A stretch of 64,000 bases of DNA from Lachnospiraceae oral taxon 107 str. F0167. Lineage in GTDB: Bacteria; Bacillota; Clostridia; Lachnospirales; Lachnospiraceae. A program made the position numbers and the translations under genes. Below are positions 18,274 through 26,416 of this stretch, in pieces; position 1 is the stretch's first letter, and each line of letters starts with the position of its first letter. Under the pieces are notes generated by a model that did not search any database, was not told the origin of the DNA, and saw only the letters and a program-made list of their open reading frames with translations. Location of the stretch: contig GL890583.1 in assembly GCA_000209465.1 (NCBI GenBank), forward strand, positions 1-64,000, in the 5' to 3' direction.

Positions 18274-18498
18274 TTATCTGGTTATTTCAATTTTTTCTGC
18301 GTCTTCTTTTCTAATAGAAAGCTCATATCCTCTAACAGTAACCTCAATAGGGTCACCAAGAGGAGCCACCTTACGTACATGAATAGTTGTACCCTTTGTT
18401 ACACCCATATCCATGATTCTTCTTTTTACAGGACCTTCGCCGTGAACTCTGGCAACGGTAACATTCTCACCGATTTTTACATCTCTTAAAGTATCCAT
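18274..18498 (-). CDS. feoA: FeoA-domain protein (adjacent to feoB)
   Basis: This 74-aa SH3-like FeoA is a cytoplasmic partner of FeoB. The motif RRIMDMGVTKGTTIHVRKVAPLGDP (about residues 26-50) is the FeoA core. AGAAAGGAG precedes the ATG. It lies directly upstream of feoB; a second feoA lies 114 nt further upstream, so this operon has two. Confidence 0.93.
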   Translation of the reverse strand: MDTLRDVKIGENVTVARVHGEGPVKRRIMDMGVTKGTTIHVRKVAPLGDPIEVTVRGYELSIRKEDAEKIEITR

Positions 18499-18612
18499 TC
18501 TTTTCTCCTTTCTGTAGTTTAATTAGTAATTCTCAAAAAAACACAATGGAATATCCACCGGTAAGTGTAAATATAAAATATTTACAAACTGATAATAAAT
18601 TTCCAAGCTAAC

Positions 18613-18825
18613 TTAGACCATAATCTTAGAGGCTAATTCCTTGCTGATTGCTACTCTTGAATCCTTGATGTTAACTATCAAGTTTCCGGCCATAGCATTA
18701 ACAACTGTAATCTTGCCGTCTAAAACAAAACCGAGGGTTGCCAAAAAGGTTTTATCCTTTTCACGACCGCCGATTTGCTTTATGGTGTATTCTTCGCCTA
18801 AGTTAGCCATAAGTAAAGGCATCAT
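18613..18825 (-). CDS. feoA: FeoA-domain protein (first gene of feo operon)
   Basis: This is a 70-aa FeoA. Conserved positions include IKQIGG, the LATLGFVLDGKITVV strand and the N-terminal Met-Pro-Leu motif. GGAGGAGG lies upstream of two consecutive ATGs; the second (18822) is an equally likely start. It is the operon's promoter-proximal gene, preceded by a candidate metal-regulated promoter at 18865-18894. It differs markedly from the other FeoA, so the two are not a recent duplication. Confidence 0.92.
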   Translation of the reverse strand: MMPLLMANLGEEYTIKQIGGREKDKTFLATLGFVLDGKITVVNAMAGNLIVNIKDSRVAISKELASKIMV

Positions 18826-18864
18826 AACTCCTCCTCCTTTTCTTTGCTAAAACATGTCAGATAC

Positions 18865-18894
18865 ATTCTATAGGTTAGCATACACTAACATCAA
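18865..18894 (-). promoter_or_regulatory. feo promoter with overlapping operator candidate
   Basis: On the minus strand TTGATG (18894-18889) and TAGAAT (18870-18865) are spaced 18 bp apart. The spacer is almost filled by the inverted repeat GTTAG-N6-CTAAC at 18874-18889, so a bound regulator would block RNA polymerase. Confidence 0.55.
18874..18889. promoter_or_regulatory. DtxR-type operator candidate 1
   Basis: GTTAG-CATACA-CTAAC. The half-sites match the core of DtxR/IdeR boxes (TTAG-N6-CTAA). Two further copies occur in the same intergenic region and a related one before the dtxR-family gene. Confidence 0.6.
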
Positions 18895-18948
18895 TTGCAA
18901 GATTTTTTTAAGAAAAAGTTAGAGTTTACTTACCGAAGATACACAACA

Positions 18949-18962
18949 TTAGTAAAAACTAA
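18949..18962. promoter_or_regulatory. DtxR-type operator candidate 2
   Basis: TTAG-TAAAAA-CTAA, with the same half-sites and spacing as candidate 1, in the middle of the divergent intergenic region. Confidence 0.5.
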
Positions 18963-19026
18963 CTAAAAAGCACTTAAAAAAATACAATATTAACTGGTAA
19001 AAGTTGAAAAAAACATGAATTTTCTA

Positions 19027-19055
19027 TTTACATTAACTTTAGTTTATGATATATT
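19027..19055 (+). promoter_or_regulatory. promoter of the DUF6110/P-type ATPase operon
   Basis: TTTACA (19027-19032) and TATATT (19050-19055) have a 17-bp spacer. The palindrome AACT-TT-AGTT lies inside the spacer and operator candidate 3 lies 40 bp downstream. Confidence 0.6.
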
Positions 19056-19094
19056 CTTTAGTGTAATAAATTTTGTAAAATATAATTGTTAATA

Positions 19095-19108
19095 TTAGTC
19101 AACGCTAA
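19095..19108. promoter_or_regulatory. DtxR-type operator candidate 3
   Basis: TTAG-TCAACG-CTAA, in the untranslated leader between the promoter at 19027 and the start at 19152. Confidence 0.55.
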
Positions 19109-19151
19109 CTTATTAAGTGAGACATATTAACGCTGATTAAGGAGGATTAAA

Positions 19152-19418
19152 ATGTTTTTATTAAATTGTTTAAATTGTAAGAGATGGGGATTATTTGCAG
19201 CAGGAGTTGCTTTCGGAACAGCAGGAATTAAATTGCTTTCAAGCAAGGATGCAAAGAAGGCTTATGCACAGGGAGCTGCAGCAGTTCTTCGTATGAAAGA
19301 GTCTGTAATGGATACAGTTTCATGTGTACAGGAGAATGCAAGTGATATTTTAGCAGAGGCTAAGGATATAAATGAAGAGCGTGCAGCAAAGGAAGCAGAG
19401 GCTAATATAGAGGAGTAA
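19152..19418 (+). CDS. DUF6110-like small membrane-associated protein
   Basis: This 88-aa protein has an N-terminal CLNCKRW motif, a glycine/alanine-rich hydrophobic helix (about residues 14-28: LFAAGVAFGTAGIKL) and a helical C-terminal half rich in Ala, Glu and Lys. It matches the small family often found before heavy-metal P-type ATPases in Clostridia (DUF6110). AAGGAGG precedes the ATG. The CxxC could bind metal. It is likely a partner of the ATPase encoded 90 nt downstream; the function is unproven. Confidence 0.7.
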   Translation: MFLLNCLNCKRWGLFAAGVAFGTAGIKLLSSKDAKKAYAQGAAAVLRMKESVMDTVSCVQENASDILAEAKDINEERAAKEAEANIEE

Positions 19419-19507
19419 TTTCTCTTTAAAATTTTTAATAATGAGATTCTGGTATAAGGAAGAGTTTAACTCTTCCTTAAGTTATAAAAGGATTTAGAGG
19501 TTAAAAA

Positions 19508-21592
19508 GTGAATTTTAAGATTTTACATGAGTCAAAGAAAAGAATGCGTGTACGCATGGCTCAAAAGAGAATGAGTATAAAAGAAGCGGATATGCTTCAA
19601 TACTATTTAGAGGGCTTTGAATTTGTAAGAAAAGCCGTTGTATATGAAAGAACCTGTGATGTCGCTGTTTATTATAATGTTAATAAAAGAGACGCAGTTA
19701 TAAATAAACTTAAAAAATTCGACTATAATGATAAAGCTTTGCTTGAAAGTATGCCAAGCACTTCGGGAAGACAGATAACAAGAGATTTCCAGGAAAAGAT
19801 GGTGGGAATGTTCATATTTACAGGTGTAAGAAATATGTTCTTCCCGAATATTATCAATAATATTTATACTGTTTTTAAGGCGGCACCATATATTCGCAGA
19901 GGATTAAGATGCCTTTTTAAAATGAGGTTTGAAGTTGATTTGCTTGATGCACTTTCAATAGGTATATCAATAGCTCAGGGCAATTTCTCAACAGCGGGCT
20001 CTTTGATGCTCTTACTTGGAGTGGGAAGCGAGTTGGAGGATTGGACACATAAAAAATCTGTTGACGATTTGGCAAGAAGTATGTCATTAAATGTGGATAA
20101 GGTATGGCTTGTAACAGATGAGGGAGAAGTATCTGTGCCTATTTCACAGGTTCAGTCAGGAGATATTATCAGAGTACATACAGGTAATGTGGTTCCTCTT
20201 GACGGTGAAATGATTAGCGGAGAGGCTATGTTAAACCAAGCTTCACTTACAGGTGAATCAGTACCTGTTGAAAAGAGCGCCGGTTCAAGAGTATATGCCG
20301 GTACTGTAGTTGAAGAGGGAGAATGTCTACTAAGAGCCATATCAGCTACAGGTCAGAGCAGATATGACAAAATTGTATCAATGATTGAGGAGAGTGAGAA
20401 GTTAAAGTCAAATACTGAGAATATGGCAAATAAGCTTGCTGACAGACTTGTGCCATATACACTTCTTACAACAGGACTCACATATTTATTTGGAAGAAAT
20501 ATAACCAGAGCATTATCTGTGCTGATGGTTGACTTTTCATGTGCATTAAAGCTTTCCATGCCTCTGGCTGTACTATCCGCCATGAGAGAAGCCGGCAATC
20601 ATAAGATTATTGTAAAGGGCGGAAAGTTTATGGAAGCAATTGCCAAGGCTGATACCATAGTATTTGATAAAACAGGTACATTGACACATGCCTGCCCTAA
20701 GGTAAACAGAATCATTACATTTGATGGTGATGATGAAAATCAGATGTTAAAGATTGCTGCATGTCTTGAGGAGCATTATCCTCATTCTATTGCCAATGCT
20801 GTAGTTAAGGAAGCTAAGGATAGAAAGATTCGTCATAAAGAGATGCATTCAGAGGTGCAATATATAGTTGCACATGGTATTGCAAGCAGAATCGAGGGCG
20901 AGAAGGTTGTAATAGGAAGCTCACATTTTGTATTTGATGACGAGAAGGTTGAGGTAAGCCCTGAGGCAAGAGAGGTGGTTGATAATATCGATCACAGATA
21001 TTCACATCTTTATATGGCTATAGGCGGTAAGCTGGCTGCAATTATAGAAATCACAGATCCTTTAAGAGACGAGGCAAAGGATGTGTTAAGGAAGCTTAAG
21101 GCTCTCGGCATTAAAAAGACTGTAATGATGACAGGAGATAATCATTACACAGCAGAGGCTATCGCAAAAGAGGTAGGTGTAGATAAATTCTATGCGGAAG
21201 TTTTGCCTGAGGATAAGGCAAGCTATGTGGAAAAAGAGAAAGCAAAGGGAAGAACCGTGATAATGATTGGTGACGGTATAAACGACTCACCTGCATTATC
21301 CGCGGCGGATTGCGGTATCGCCATAAGCGAAGGTGCTGCAATTGCAAGGGAAATAGCTGATGTATGTATATCGGCGGATGATTTGAATGAACTTGTAAAA
21401 TTAAAAGAGCTTTCAAATATGTTAAAGAAGCGTGTGGATTCAAATTTCAGATTTATTATGGGATTTAACGGTACGCTTATCGGACTTGGTATTTTTGGAA
21501 TGGTTGCGCCGGCAACATCATCACTTTTACATAATTTGTCGACTGTAGGTATATCACTTTCAAGCATGACAAATTTGATGCCGGAAAATTAA
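19508..21592 (+). CDS. heavy-metal P1B-type ATPase with SCALK motif
   Basis: This 694-aa metal-transporting P-type ATPase starts at a GTG. The N-terminal about 75 residues resemble a metal-binding-like fold but lack CxxC. TGES (248-251), the phosphorylated DKTGT (387-391), TGDN and GDGINDSPAL are all present. The intramembrane motif is SCALK (344-348) in place of the usual CPC/SPC, so substrate class is unclear. DUF6110 upstream, a DtxR-family regulator downstream and feo genes opposite suggest Fe or Mn efflux. Transport direction is inferred from the P1B family, which mostly exports. Confidence 0.85.
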   Translation: MNFKILHESKKRMRVRMAQKRMSIKEADMLQYYLEGFEFVRKAVVYERTCDVAVYYNVNKRDAVINKLKKFDYNDKALLESMPSTSGRQITRDFQEKMVGMFIFTGVRNMFFPNIINNIYTVFKAAPYIRRGLRCLFKMRFEVDLLDALSIGISIAQGNFSTAGSLMLLLGVGSELEDWTHKKSVDDLARSMSLNVDKVWLVTDEGEVSVPISQVQSGDIIRVHTGNVVPLDGEMISGEAMLNQASLTGESVPVEKSAGSRVYAGTVVEEGECLLRAISATGQSRYDKIVSMIEESEKLKSNTENMANKLADRLVPYTLLTTGLTYLFGRNITRALSVLMVDFSCALKLSMPLAVLSAMREAGNHKIIVKGGKFMEAIAKADTIVFDKTGTLTHACPKVNRIITFDGDDENQMLKIAACLEEHYPHSIANAVVKEAKDRKIRHKEMHSEVQYIVAHGIASRIEGEKVVIGSSHFVFDDEKVEVSPEAREVVDNIDHRYSHLYMAIGGKLAAIIEITDPLRDEAKDVLRKLKALGIKKTVMMTGDNHYTAEAIAKEVGVDKFYAEVLPEDKASYVEKEKAKGRTVIMIGDGINDSPALSAADCGIAISEGAAIAREIADVCISADDLNELVKLKELSNMLKKRVDSNFRFIMGFNGTLIGLGIFGMVAPATSSLLHNLSTVGISLSSMTNLMPEN

Positions 21593-21613
21593 GATAAATA
21601 AATTTTAATATTG

Positions 21614-21640
21614 TCGGACATCTTTTGATGTCCGATTTTT
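21614..21640 (+). terminator. intrinsic terminator after the P-type ATPase
   Basis: TCGGACATC (21614-21622) pairs perfectly with GATGTCCGA (21627-21635) around TTTT, then five T. Confidence 0.9.
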
Positions 21641-21672
21641 CACAAAAAGGTAACAAAAAAGATTGGTGACAA

Positions 21673-21701
21673 TTGTTTTATGTGACCGTTTTGTGTATAA
21701 T
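21673..21701 (+). promoter_or_regulatory. promoter of the DtxR-family gene
   Basis: TTGTTT (21673-21678) and TATAAT (21696-21701) have a 17-bp spacer, 45 bp before the start codon. Confidence 0.6.
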
Positions 21702-21715
21702 AAATATAGAAACAG

Positions 21716-21733
21716 TTAGTAGAAATAAACTAA
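21716..21733. promoter_or_regulatory. candidate autoregulatory operator before dtxR
   Basis: TTAGT (21716-21720) and ACTAA (21729-21733) flank 8 nt, just downstream of the predicted start site. The half-sites match those in the feo/P-type ATPase intergenic region, but spacing differs. Confidence 0.4.
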
Positions 21734-21746
21734 GAAGGAGGAAAGT

Positions 21747-22112
21747 ATGGTTATACAGGAAGCTGCTGAGATGTATTTGGAGACTATACTCAGATTGAAA
21801 AAGAAAACGGGTGTAGTAAGAGCAGTGGATATTGCAAGAGAAATGGGTTATTCAAAGCCTACTATAAGCGAGCAGATGAAAAAGTTCAGAGAAAACGGCT
21901 ATGTGGAAGTGGACAATGAAGGACATATAACACTGACTCCGAAGGGAATGGAAATTGCAGAATCAACATTGGAAAGACATAATGTCCTGGGAGAGATTTT
22001 ACAAAAAATTGGCGTAAGTAAGGATACTGCAATAGAAGACGCATGTAGAATAGAACATTATATAAGCGAAGAAACATTTGAATGTTTTAAGGCATATTTT
22101 AAGAATAAATAA
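21747..22112 (+). CDS. DtxR/MntR-family metal-dependent regulator
   Basis: This is a 121-aa DtxR-family repressor. The N-terminal winged helix reads AAEMYLETILRLKKKTGVVRAVDIAREMGYSKPT, split over about residues 5-38. The dimerisation/metal domain contains LERHNVLGEIL and a Cys/Glu/His set (EDACRIEHYIS, about residues 95-105). There is no C-terminal SH3 domain, which matches the short MntR-like branch. AAGGAGG precedes the ATG. It probably controls the feo and P-type ATPase promoters in response to Fe(II) or Mn(II). Confidence 0.9.
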   Translation: MVIQEAAEMYLETILRLKKKTGVVRAVDIAREMGYSKPTISEQMKKFRENGYVEVDNEGHITLTPKGMEIAESTLERHNVLGEILQKIGVSKDTAIEDACRIEHYISEETFECFKAYFKNK

Positions 22113-22238
22113 TTTGTAGATTATTGATAAAAAAATATCTAAATGTATTTTATCAGATACTTTATTGAAAAATCTTATGCTAACCTGTACACTTAACGCT
22201 GTTTATATTAAGTCTATGATAAAAGTAAGAGGTAAAGT

Positions 22239-23459
22239 ATGGGATTACATATAATAAATGAGGCAAATAAATGCTTGCAATGTAAAAAGCCGCTTTGCAG
22301 CAGTCATTGTCCTATAACAACATCAATACCGCAGGTAATATCACTTTTTAAAGAAGGTAAGATAATGGAGGCGGGAGAAATCCTTTTTGAAAACAATCCT
22401 TTGTCTTTGGTTTGCTCAATAGTATGCGACCATGAGGCTCAATGCCTTGGAAACTGTATAATGAACAGAAAAAACAATCCTGTAAGATTTTGTGATATTG
22501 AAAAATTTATATCGGATTTTTATTTGGACAGAATGGAATTTGTTAAAAAGCCGAGAAAAAATATAATGGTTGCTATTATAGGCGGTGGTCCGGCAGGTAT
22601 GACCGTAGCTTTCAAGATGATAAAGGAAGGCTATGATGTAACTATCTTTGATGAGAAAAATACCATAGGAGGAGTTCTTCAATACGGTATTCCGGATTTC
22701 AGATTGCCAAAATCTTTAATGCAAAGATACTATGATAAGATGGAAAAAATCGGAATTAAAATCAGAAATAATACTGCCGTAGGTGGTGCACTTGAGATAA
22801 AGGATCTGTTTAGAGACGGATATAAGGCTGTATTTGTAGGAACCGGTGTATGGAGAGCAAAGACTCTGGGTATTGCGGGTGAGAGTATGCCAAATGTCCA
22901 TTTCAGTGTGGACTATCTGGCAAATCCGAACGGACATAAGCTTGGAGAGAGTGTGGCAATAATCGGTATGGGAAATGCCGCAATGGATGTGGCAAGAACC
23001 GCATTAAGGCGTGGCTCAAGAACTGTAAGACTTTATGCCAGGAGCAAGAGAGTGGCTGCAAACTCGGTAGAGGTGGAGTCGGCTAAACTGGAGGGTGCCG
23101 AGTTTATTTTCGGCAAGGCAATTGAGTCAATTACTTATGACGGACCTGTTTTTAAGACCGCAATATTTGATGATGAGGGCAATGTTACAGGCTATGAAAA
23201 AGAGCTTGATTATGTGGATGCAGACTCTACCATTATTTCTGTAAGCAACGGTCCGAAGAATAAGCTGGTGCTTACAACGGAAGGATTAAGGGCATCAGAT
23301 AAAGGTCTTTTGATAGTAGATGAGAATTGTATGACAACTGTTGAGGGTGTTTTTGCGGCAGGTGATGTGGTGCATGGCTCAAAAACAGTGGTTGATGCTG
23401 TAGCACAGGCTAAGCTGGCAGTGGAGGGAATGCTTAGATATTTAGAGAGTTTACAATAA
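22239..23459 (+). CDS. GltD-like NAD(P)/FAD oxidoreductase
   Basis: This 406-aa flavoprotein belongs to the glutamate synthase small-subunit/NfnB family. The N-terminal Fe-S domain has the cysteine pattern CLQC-x3-LC-x3-CP (about residues 14-25) plus later cysteines. The FAD dinucleotide site is IIGGGPAG (about 112-119), and the NAD(P) site is IGMGNAAMDVART (about 243-255). At 406 residues it is slightly shorter than GltD (about 460). No gltB partner is adjacent, so it may act with another electron carrier. It precedes the thrS T-box. Confidence 0.85.
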   Translation: MGLHIINEANKCLQCKKPLCSSHCPITTSIPQVISLFKEGKIMEAGEILFENNPLSLVCSIVCDHEAQCLGNCIMNRKNNPVRFCDIEKFISDFYLDRMEFVKKPRKNIMVAIIGGGPAGMTVAFKMIKEGYDVTIFDEKNTIGGVLQYGIPDFRLPKSLMQRYYDKMEKIGIKIRNNTAVGGALEIKDLFRDGYKAVFVGTGVWRAKTLGIAGESMPNVHFSVDYLANPNGHKLGESVAIIGMGNAAMDVARTALRRGSRTVRLYARSKRVAANSVEVESAKLEGAEFIFGKAIESITYDGPVFKTAIFDDEGNVTGYEKELDYVDADSTIISVSNGPKNKLVLTTEGLRASDKGLLIVDENCMTTVEGVFAAGDVVHGSKTVVDAVAQAKLAVEGMLRYLESLQ

Positions 23460-23516
23460 AAGTTATAAGTATACTTGACAAAGACATATTCAAGTAATAT
23501 TATATTGTGCATAAAC

Positions 23517-23723
23517 GAGGAAGAGAAAATTAGCATATATAGAAATCACAGAGAGAGTTGCATAGCTGAGAGCAATTTATGGAAATATATGTGAAGACCG
23601 TCTCAGAGTGGCTTTAATAAAGCACGGTGATTCCGTTATAATCAAATGAGGGATATGTATATATCCGAATTAAGGTGGAACCGCGTCAATCGCCCTTAAA
23701 CGAAAGTTTAAGGGCGATTTTTT
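23517..23723 (+). ncRNA. T-box leader of thrS
   Basis: The T-box sequence AAGGTGGAACCGCG is at 23672-23685. The terminator (23689-23718, 12-bp stem ATCGCCCTTAAA with its complement) is followed by a T run. An ACC triplet at 23597-23599 in the Stem I region is a plausible threonine specifier codon. Uncharged tRNA(Thr) should stabilise the antiterminator and switch on thrS. The 5' boundary is approximate. Confidence 0.9.
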
Positions 23724-23767
23724 CTTATCGCAGGGACAATTACTTTATATGGAGAATAGGAGGAAAT

Positions 23768-25723
23768 ATGAAGATAACATTAAAAGACGGCTCGATAAAA
23801 GAGTATGAAAGCAAAAAAAGTATTATTGATATAGCTAAGGATATCAGTGAGGGGCTTGCAAGAAATGTGGTTGCAGGCGAAGTAAACGGTGTAAAGCATG
23901 ATTTAAGGGATGAAATTGACTCTGATTGTGAGCTGAATCTTATTACAATAAAGGATAAGGAGGCACTTTCCGTTATAAGACATTCCGCATCACATGTTTT
24001 GGCAGAAGCGGTAAAGAGGGTTTTCCCTGAGGCAAAGCTTGCCATTGGACCAAGTATTGCGGAAGGCTTTTACTATGATTTTGATCATGAACCTTTTTCA
24101 AGAGAGGATCTTGATAAACTTGAAGCCGAGATGAAAAAGATTATAAAAGAGGGAGCACATATTGAAAAATTTGAGTTGCCAAGAGAAGAGGCTATCAAAT
24201 TTATGAAAGAAAAGGGAGAGCCTTATAAGGTGGAGTTGATTCAGGATCTGCCTGAGGATGAGAAGATATCTTTTTACAAGCAGGGAGATTTTACAGATCT
24301 TTGTGCAGGACCTCATCTTCAAAGAACAAAGGATATAAAGGCATTTAAGCTTATATCATCCTCCATGGCTTATTGGAGAGGCGATTCAAATAAGGCTAAG
24401 CTTCAGAGAATATACGGTACAGCATATAATTCAAAGGAGGAGCTGGAGGCGCATCTAAAGCATCTTGAAGATATCAAGCTTAGAGATCACAATAAGCTTG
24501 GAAGAGAGATGGAGTTATTTACTACAGTGGATGTAATAGGACAGGGACTTCCTCTTATGCTGCCAAAGGGTACAAAGATGATACAAAAGCTCCAAAGATG
24601 GATAGAGGATTTGGAGGATAATGAGTGGGGCTATGTAAGAACAAAGACTCCTCTTATGGCTAAATCGGATCTATATAAAATATCAGGTCACTGGGATCAT
24701 TATCAGGACGGTATGTTTATACTTGGAGATCCTCAAAATGACGGAGAGATTTTGGCACTCAGACCTATGACATGCCCATTCCAGTACTATGTATATAAAA
24801 ATACACAAAAATCTTACAGAGATCTGCCATATCGTATGGGAGAAACATCCACACTCTTTAGAAATGAAGATTCGGGAGAGATGCATGGACTGACAAGAGT
24901 AAGACAGTTTACAATCTCAGAGGGACATAATGTAATAAGACCTGATCAGGCTGAGGAAGAACTTCAAAATTGCTTAAATCTTGCAATCTATGTGCTTGAT
25001 ATTTTAGGACTTAGAGATGATGTAACATTCAGACTTTCAAAATGGGATAAGAATAATAAGGGAAAATATCTTGGAGATGATGCTTACTGGGAGGGTACTC
25101 AGGCTGCTCTTAGAAATATACTTGTTGAGAAGGGGCTTCCTTTCACAGAGGCTGACGGTGAGGCTGCATTCTATGGTCCAAAGATCGATATTCAGGCAAA
25201 GAATGTATATGGTAAAGAAGACACTATGATTACAATTCAGCTGGATGCGGCTATTGCAGAGAACTTTGACCTTTACTATATCGATCAAAGCGGAGCAAAG
25301 GTAAGACCTTATATAGTTCACAGAACATCACTTGGCTGCTATGAGAGAACACTTGCATGGCTTATTGAAAAATATGCGGGCAAATTCCCTACATGGTTAT
25401 GTGCGGAGCAGGTAAGAATACTTCCTATATCGGATAAATATGCTGAATATGCAAATATCGTTTTAAAGGAGCTTAAGAAAAACGGTGTGGATGCAACTGT
25501 TGATACAAGAACGGAGAAAATAGGCTTTAAGATAAGAGATGCAAGACTTTCAAGACTTCCATATATGCTTGTGGTAGGAGAGAAGGAAGAAGCTGAGGGA
25601 AGTGTATCTGTAAGAAGCAGATTTGCAGGAGATGAGGGCAGCAAAAAGCTTTCGGATTTTGTAGATATGATTTGCAAAGAGATAAGAACAAAGGAAATCA
25701 GAAAAGAAGAAGTAACTGAATAA
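23768..25723 (+). CDS. thrS: threonyl-tRNA synthetase
   Basis: This 651-aa class II synthetase charges tRNA(Thr). The N-terminal TGS domain (about 1-60) is followed by the editing domain with HSASHVLAEAV (about 74-84), then the catalytic core with the motif 2 region containing RNEDSGEMHGLTRVRQF and motif 3 HRTSLGCYERTLAWLIE. A C-terminal anticodon-binding domain completes it. Start 23768 is chosen for its AGGAGG site and the conserved MKITLKDGS N-terminus; an open frame extending upstream lies inside the T-box. Confidence 0.97.
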   Translation: MKITLKDGSIKEYESKKSIIDIAKDISEGLARNVVAGEVNGVKHDLRDEIDSDCELNLITIKDKEALSVIRHSASHVLAEAVKRVFPEAKLAIGPSIAEGFYYDFDHEPFSREDLDKLEAEMKKIIKEGAHIEKFELPREEAIKFMKEKGEPYKVELIQDLPEDEKISFYKQGDFTDLCAGPHLQRTKDIKAFKLISSSMAYWRGDSNKAKLQRIYGTAYNSKEELEAHLKHLEDIKLRDHNKLGREMELFTTVDVIGQGLPLMLPKGTKMIQKLQRWIEDLEDNEWGYVRTKTPLMAKSDLYKISGHWDHYQDGMFILGDPQNDGEILALRPMTCPFQYYVYKNTQKSYRDLPYRMGETSTLFRNEDSGEMHGLTRVRQFTISEGHNVIRPDQAEEELQNCLNLAIYVLDILGLRDDVTFRLSKWDKNNKGKYLGDDAYWEGTQAALRNILVEKGLPFTEADGEAAFYGPKIDIQAKNVYGKEDTMITIQLDAAIAENFDLYYIDQSGAKVRPYIVHRTSLGCYERTLAWLIEKYAGKFPTWLCAEQVRILPISDKYAEYANIVLKELKKNGVDATVDTRTEKIGFKIRDARLSRLPYMLVVGEKEEAEGSVSVRSRFAGDEGSKKLSDFVDMICKEIRTKEIRKEEVTE

Positions 25724-25734
25724 ATATAAAAAGG

Positions 25735-25758
25735 GGCGTGTAAATTTTTTTACACGCC
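25735..25758. terminator. bidirectional terminator between thrS and the RNHCP gene
   Basis: GGCGTGTAAA (25735-25744) pairs with TTTACACGCC (25749-25758). A T run follows on the minus strand, with a weaker one on the plus strand, so it can serve both convergent genes. Confidence 0.8.
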
Positions 25759-25764
25759 TAGGTT

Positions 25765-26244
25765 TTAATCTTTTTTAATAATATTATCAAGTAAATGAAG
25801 TGGAAAAGGTGGAAAAGCCAGAGGTTTTACAGCTATAGACATCAAAAGAACAGGATTATCATCCGCCGCACTTCTGTTGGTACCAAGTTTAGAGCATTTT
25901 TTGCATCTGTGAACTATTGACCATTCCCCATCATCCTTTACCCAGATGGAAATAGGCTCCATAATACCTTTGCAATCACTTTTTCTGTCACCCGGCTCAT
26001 TATCCACATGAATAGATGAAAGACAATATGGGCAGTGATTTCTATGATGTGTGCCCGCACCCTCGGGGGAAATCATTTTTTTGCAATTTGCGCAGGGGAA
26101 GGATTCATTACATGCCTCATATCTGTAGTCAGGCTTTATCTTTAATGTTGTTTTTCTTTTTATAGTACCTGATTTTTTTTGAGGTACCGGATTATTATTT
26201 AAATTTTTTAAAGCTTCTTCCAAATCAAATTTTTCCTGAGCCAT
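25765..26244 (-). CDS. RNHCP zinc-ribbon protein
   Basis: This is a 159-aa protein with the RNHCP motif (HHRNHCPYC, about residues 69-77) and two further cysteine pairs (CANC near 53 and CKKC near 116), typical of the RNHCP zinc-binding family of unknown function. The ATG at 26244 is chosen because GAAAGGAAAG is well spaced; five upstream codons overlap that site. The N-terminal 45 residues are basic and probably disordered, which may suggest RNA or ribosome contact. That role is only a guess. Confidence 0.85.
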   Translation of the reverse strand: MAQEKFDLEEALKNLNNNPVPQKKSGTIKRKTTLKIKPDYRYEACNESFPCANCKKMISPEGAGTHHRNHCPYCLSSIHVDNEPGDRKSDCKGIMEPISIWVKDDGEWSIVHRCKKCSKLGTNRSAADDNPVLLMSIAVKPLAFPPFPLHLLDNIIKKD

Positions 26245-26416
26245 ATTCTTTCCTTTCAATTTTGTTTTTTCTACAATGAAACTCCTCTTATTTCATGAAT
26301 ATATACTATGAATTATCCAATGTATCTGATATAATTACATTCTGTAAAAGCCTTATAAATACTTGTTTGTTGTATTATACCGAAGAAATCTGCATCTGTA
26401 AAATATATTTTATGGC

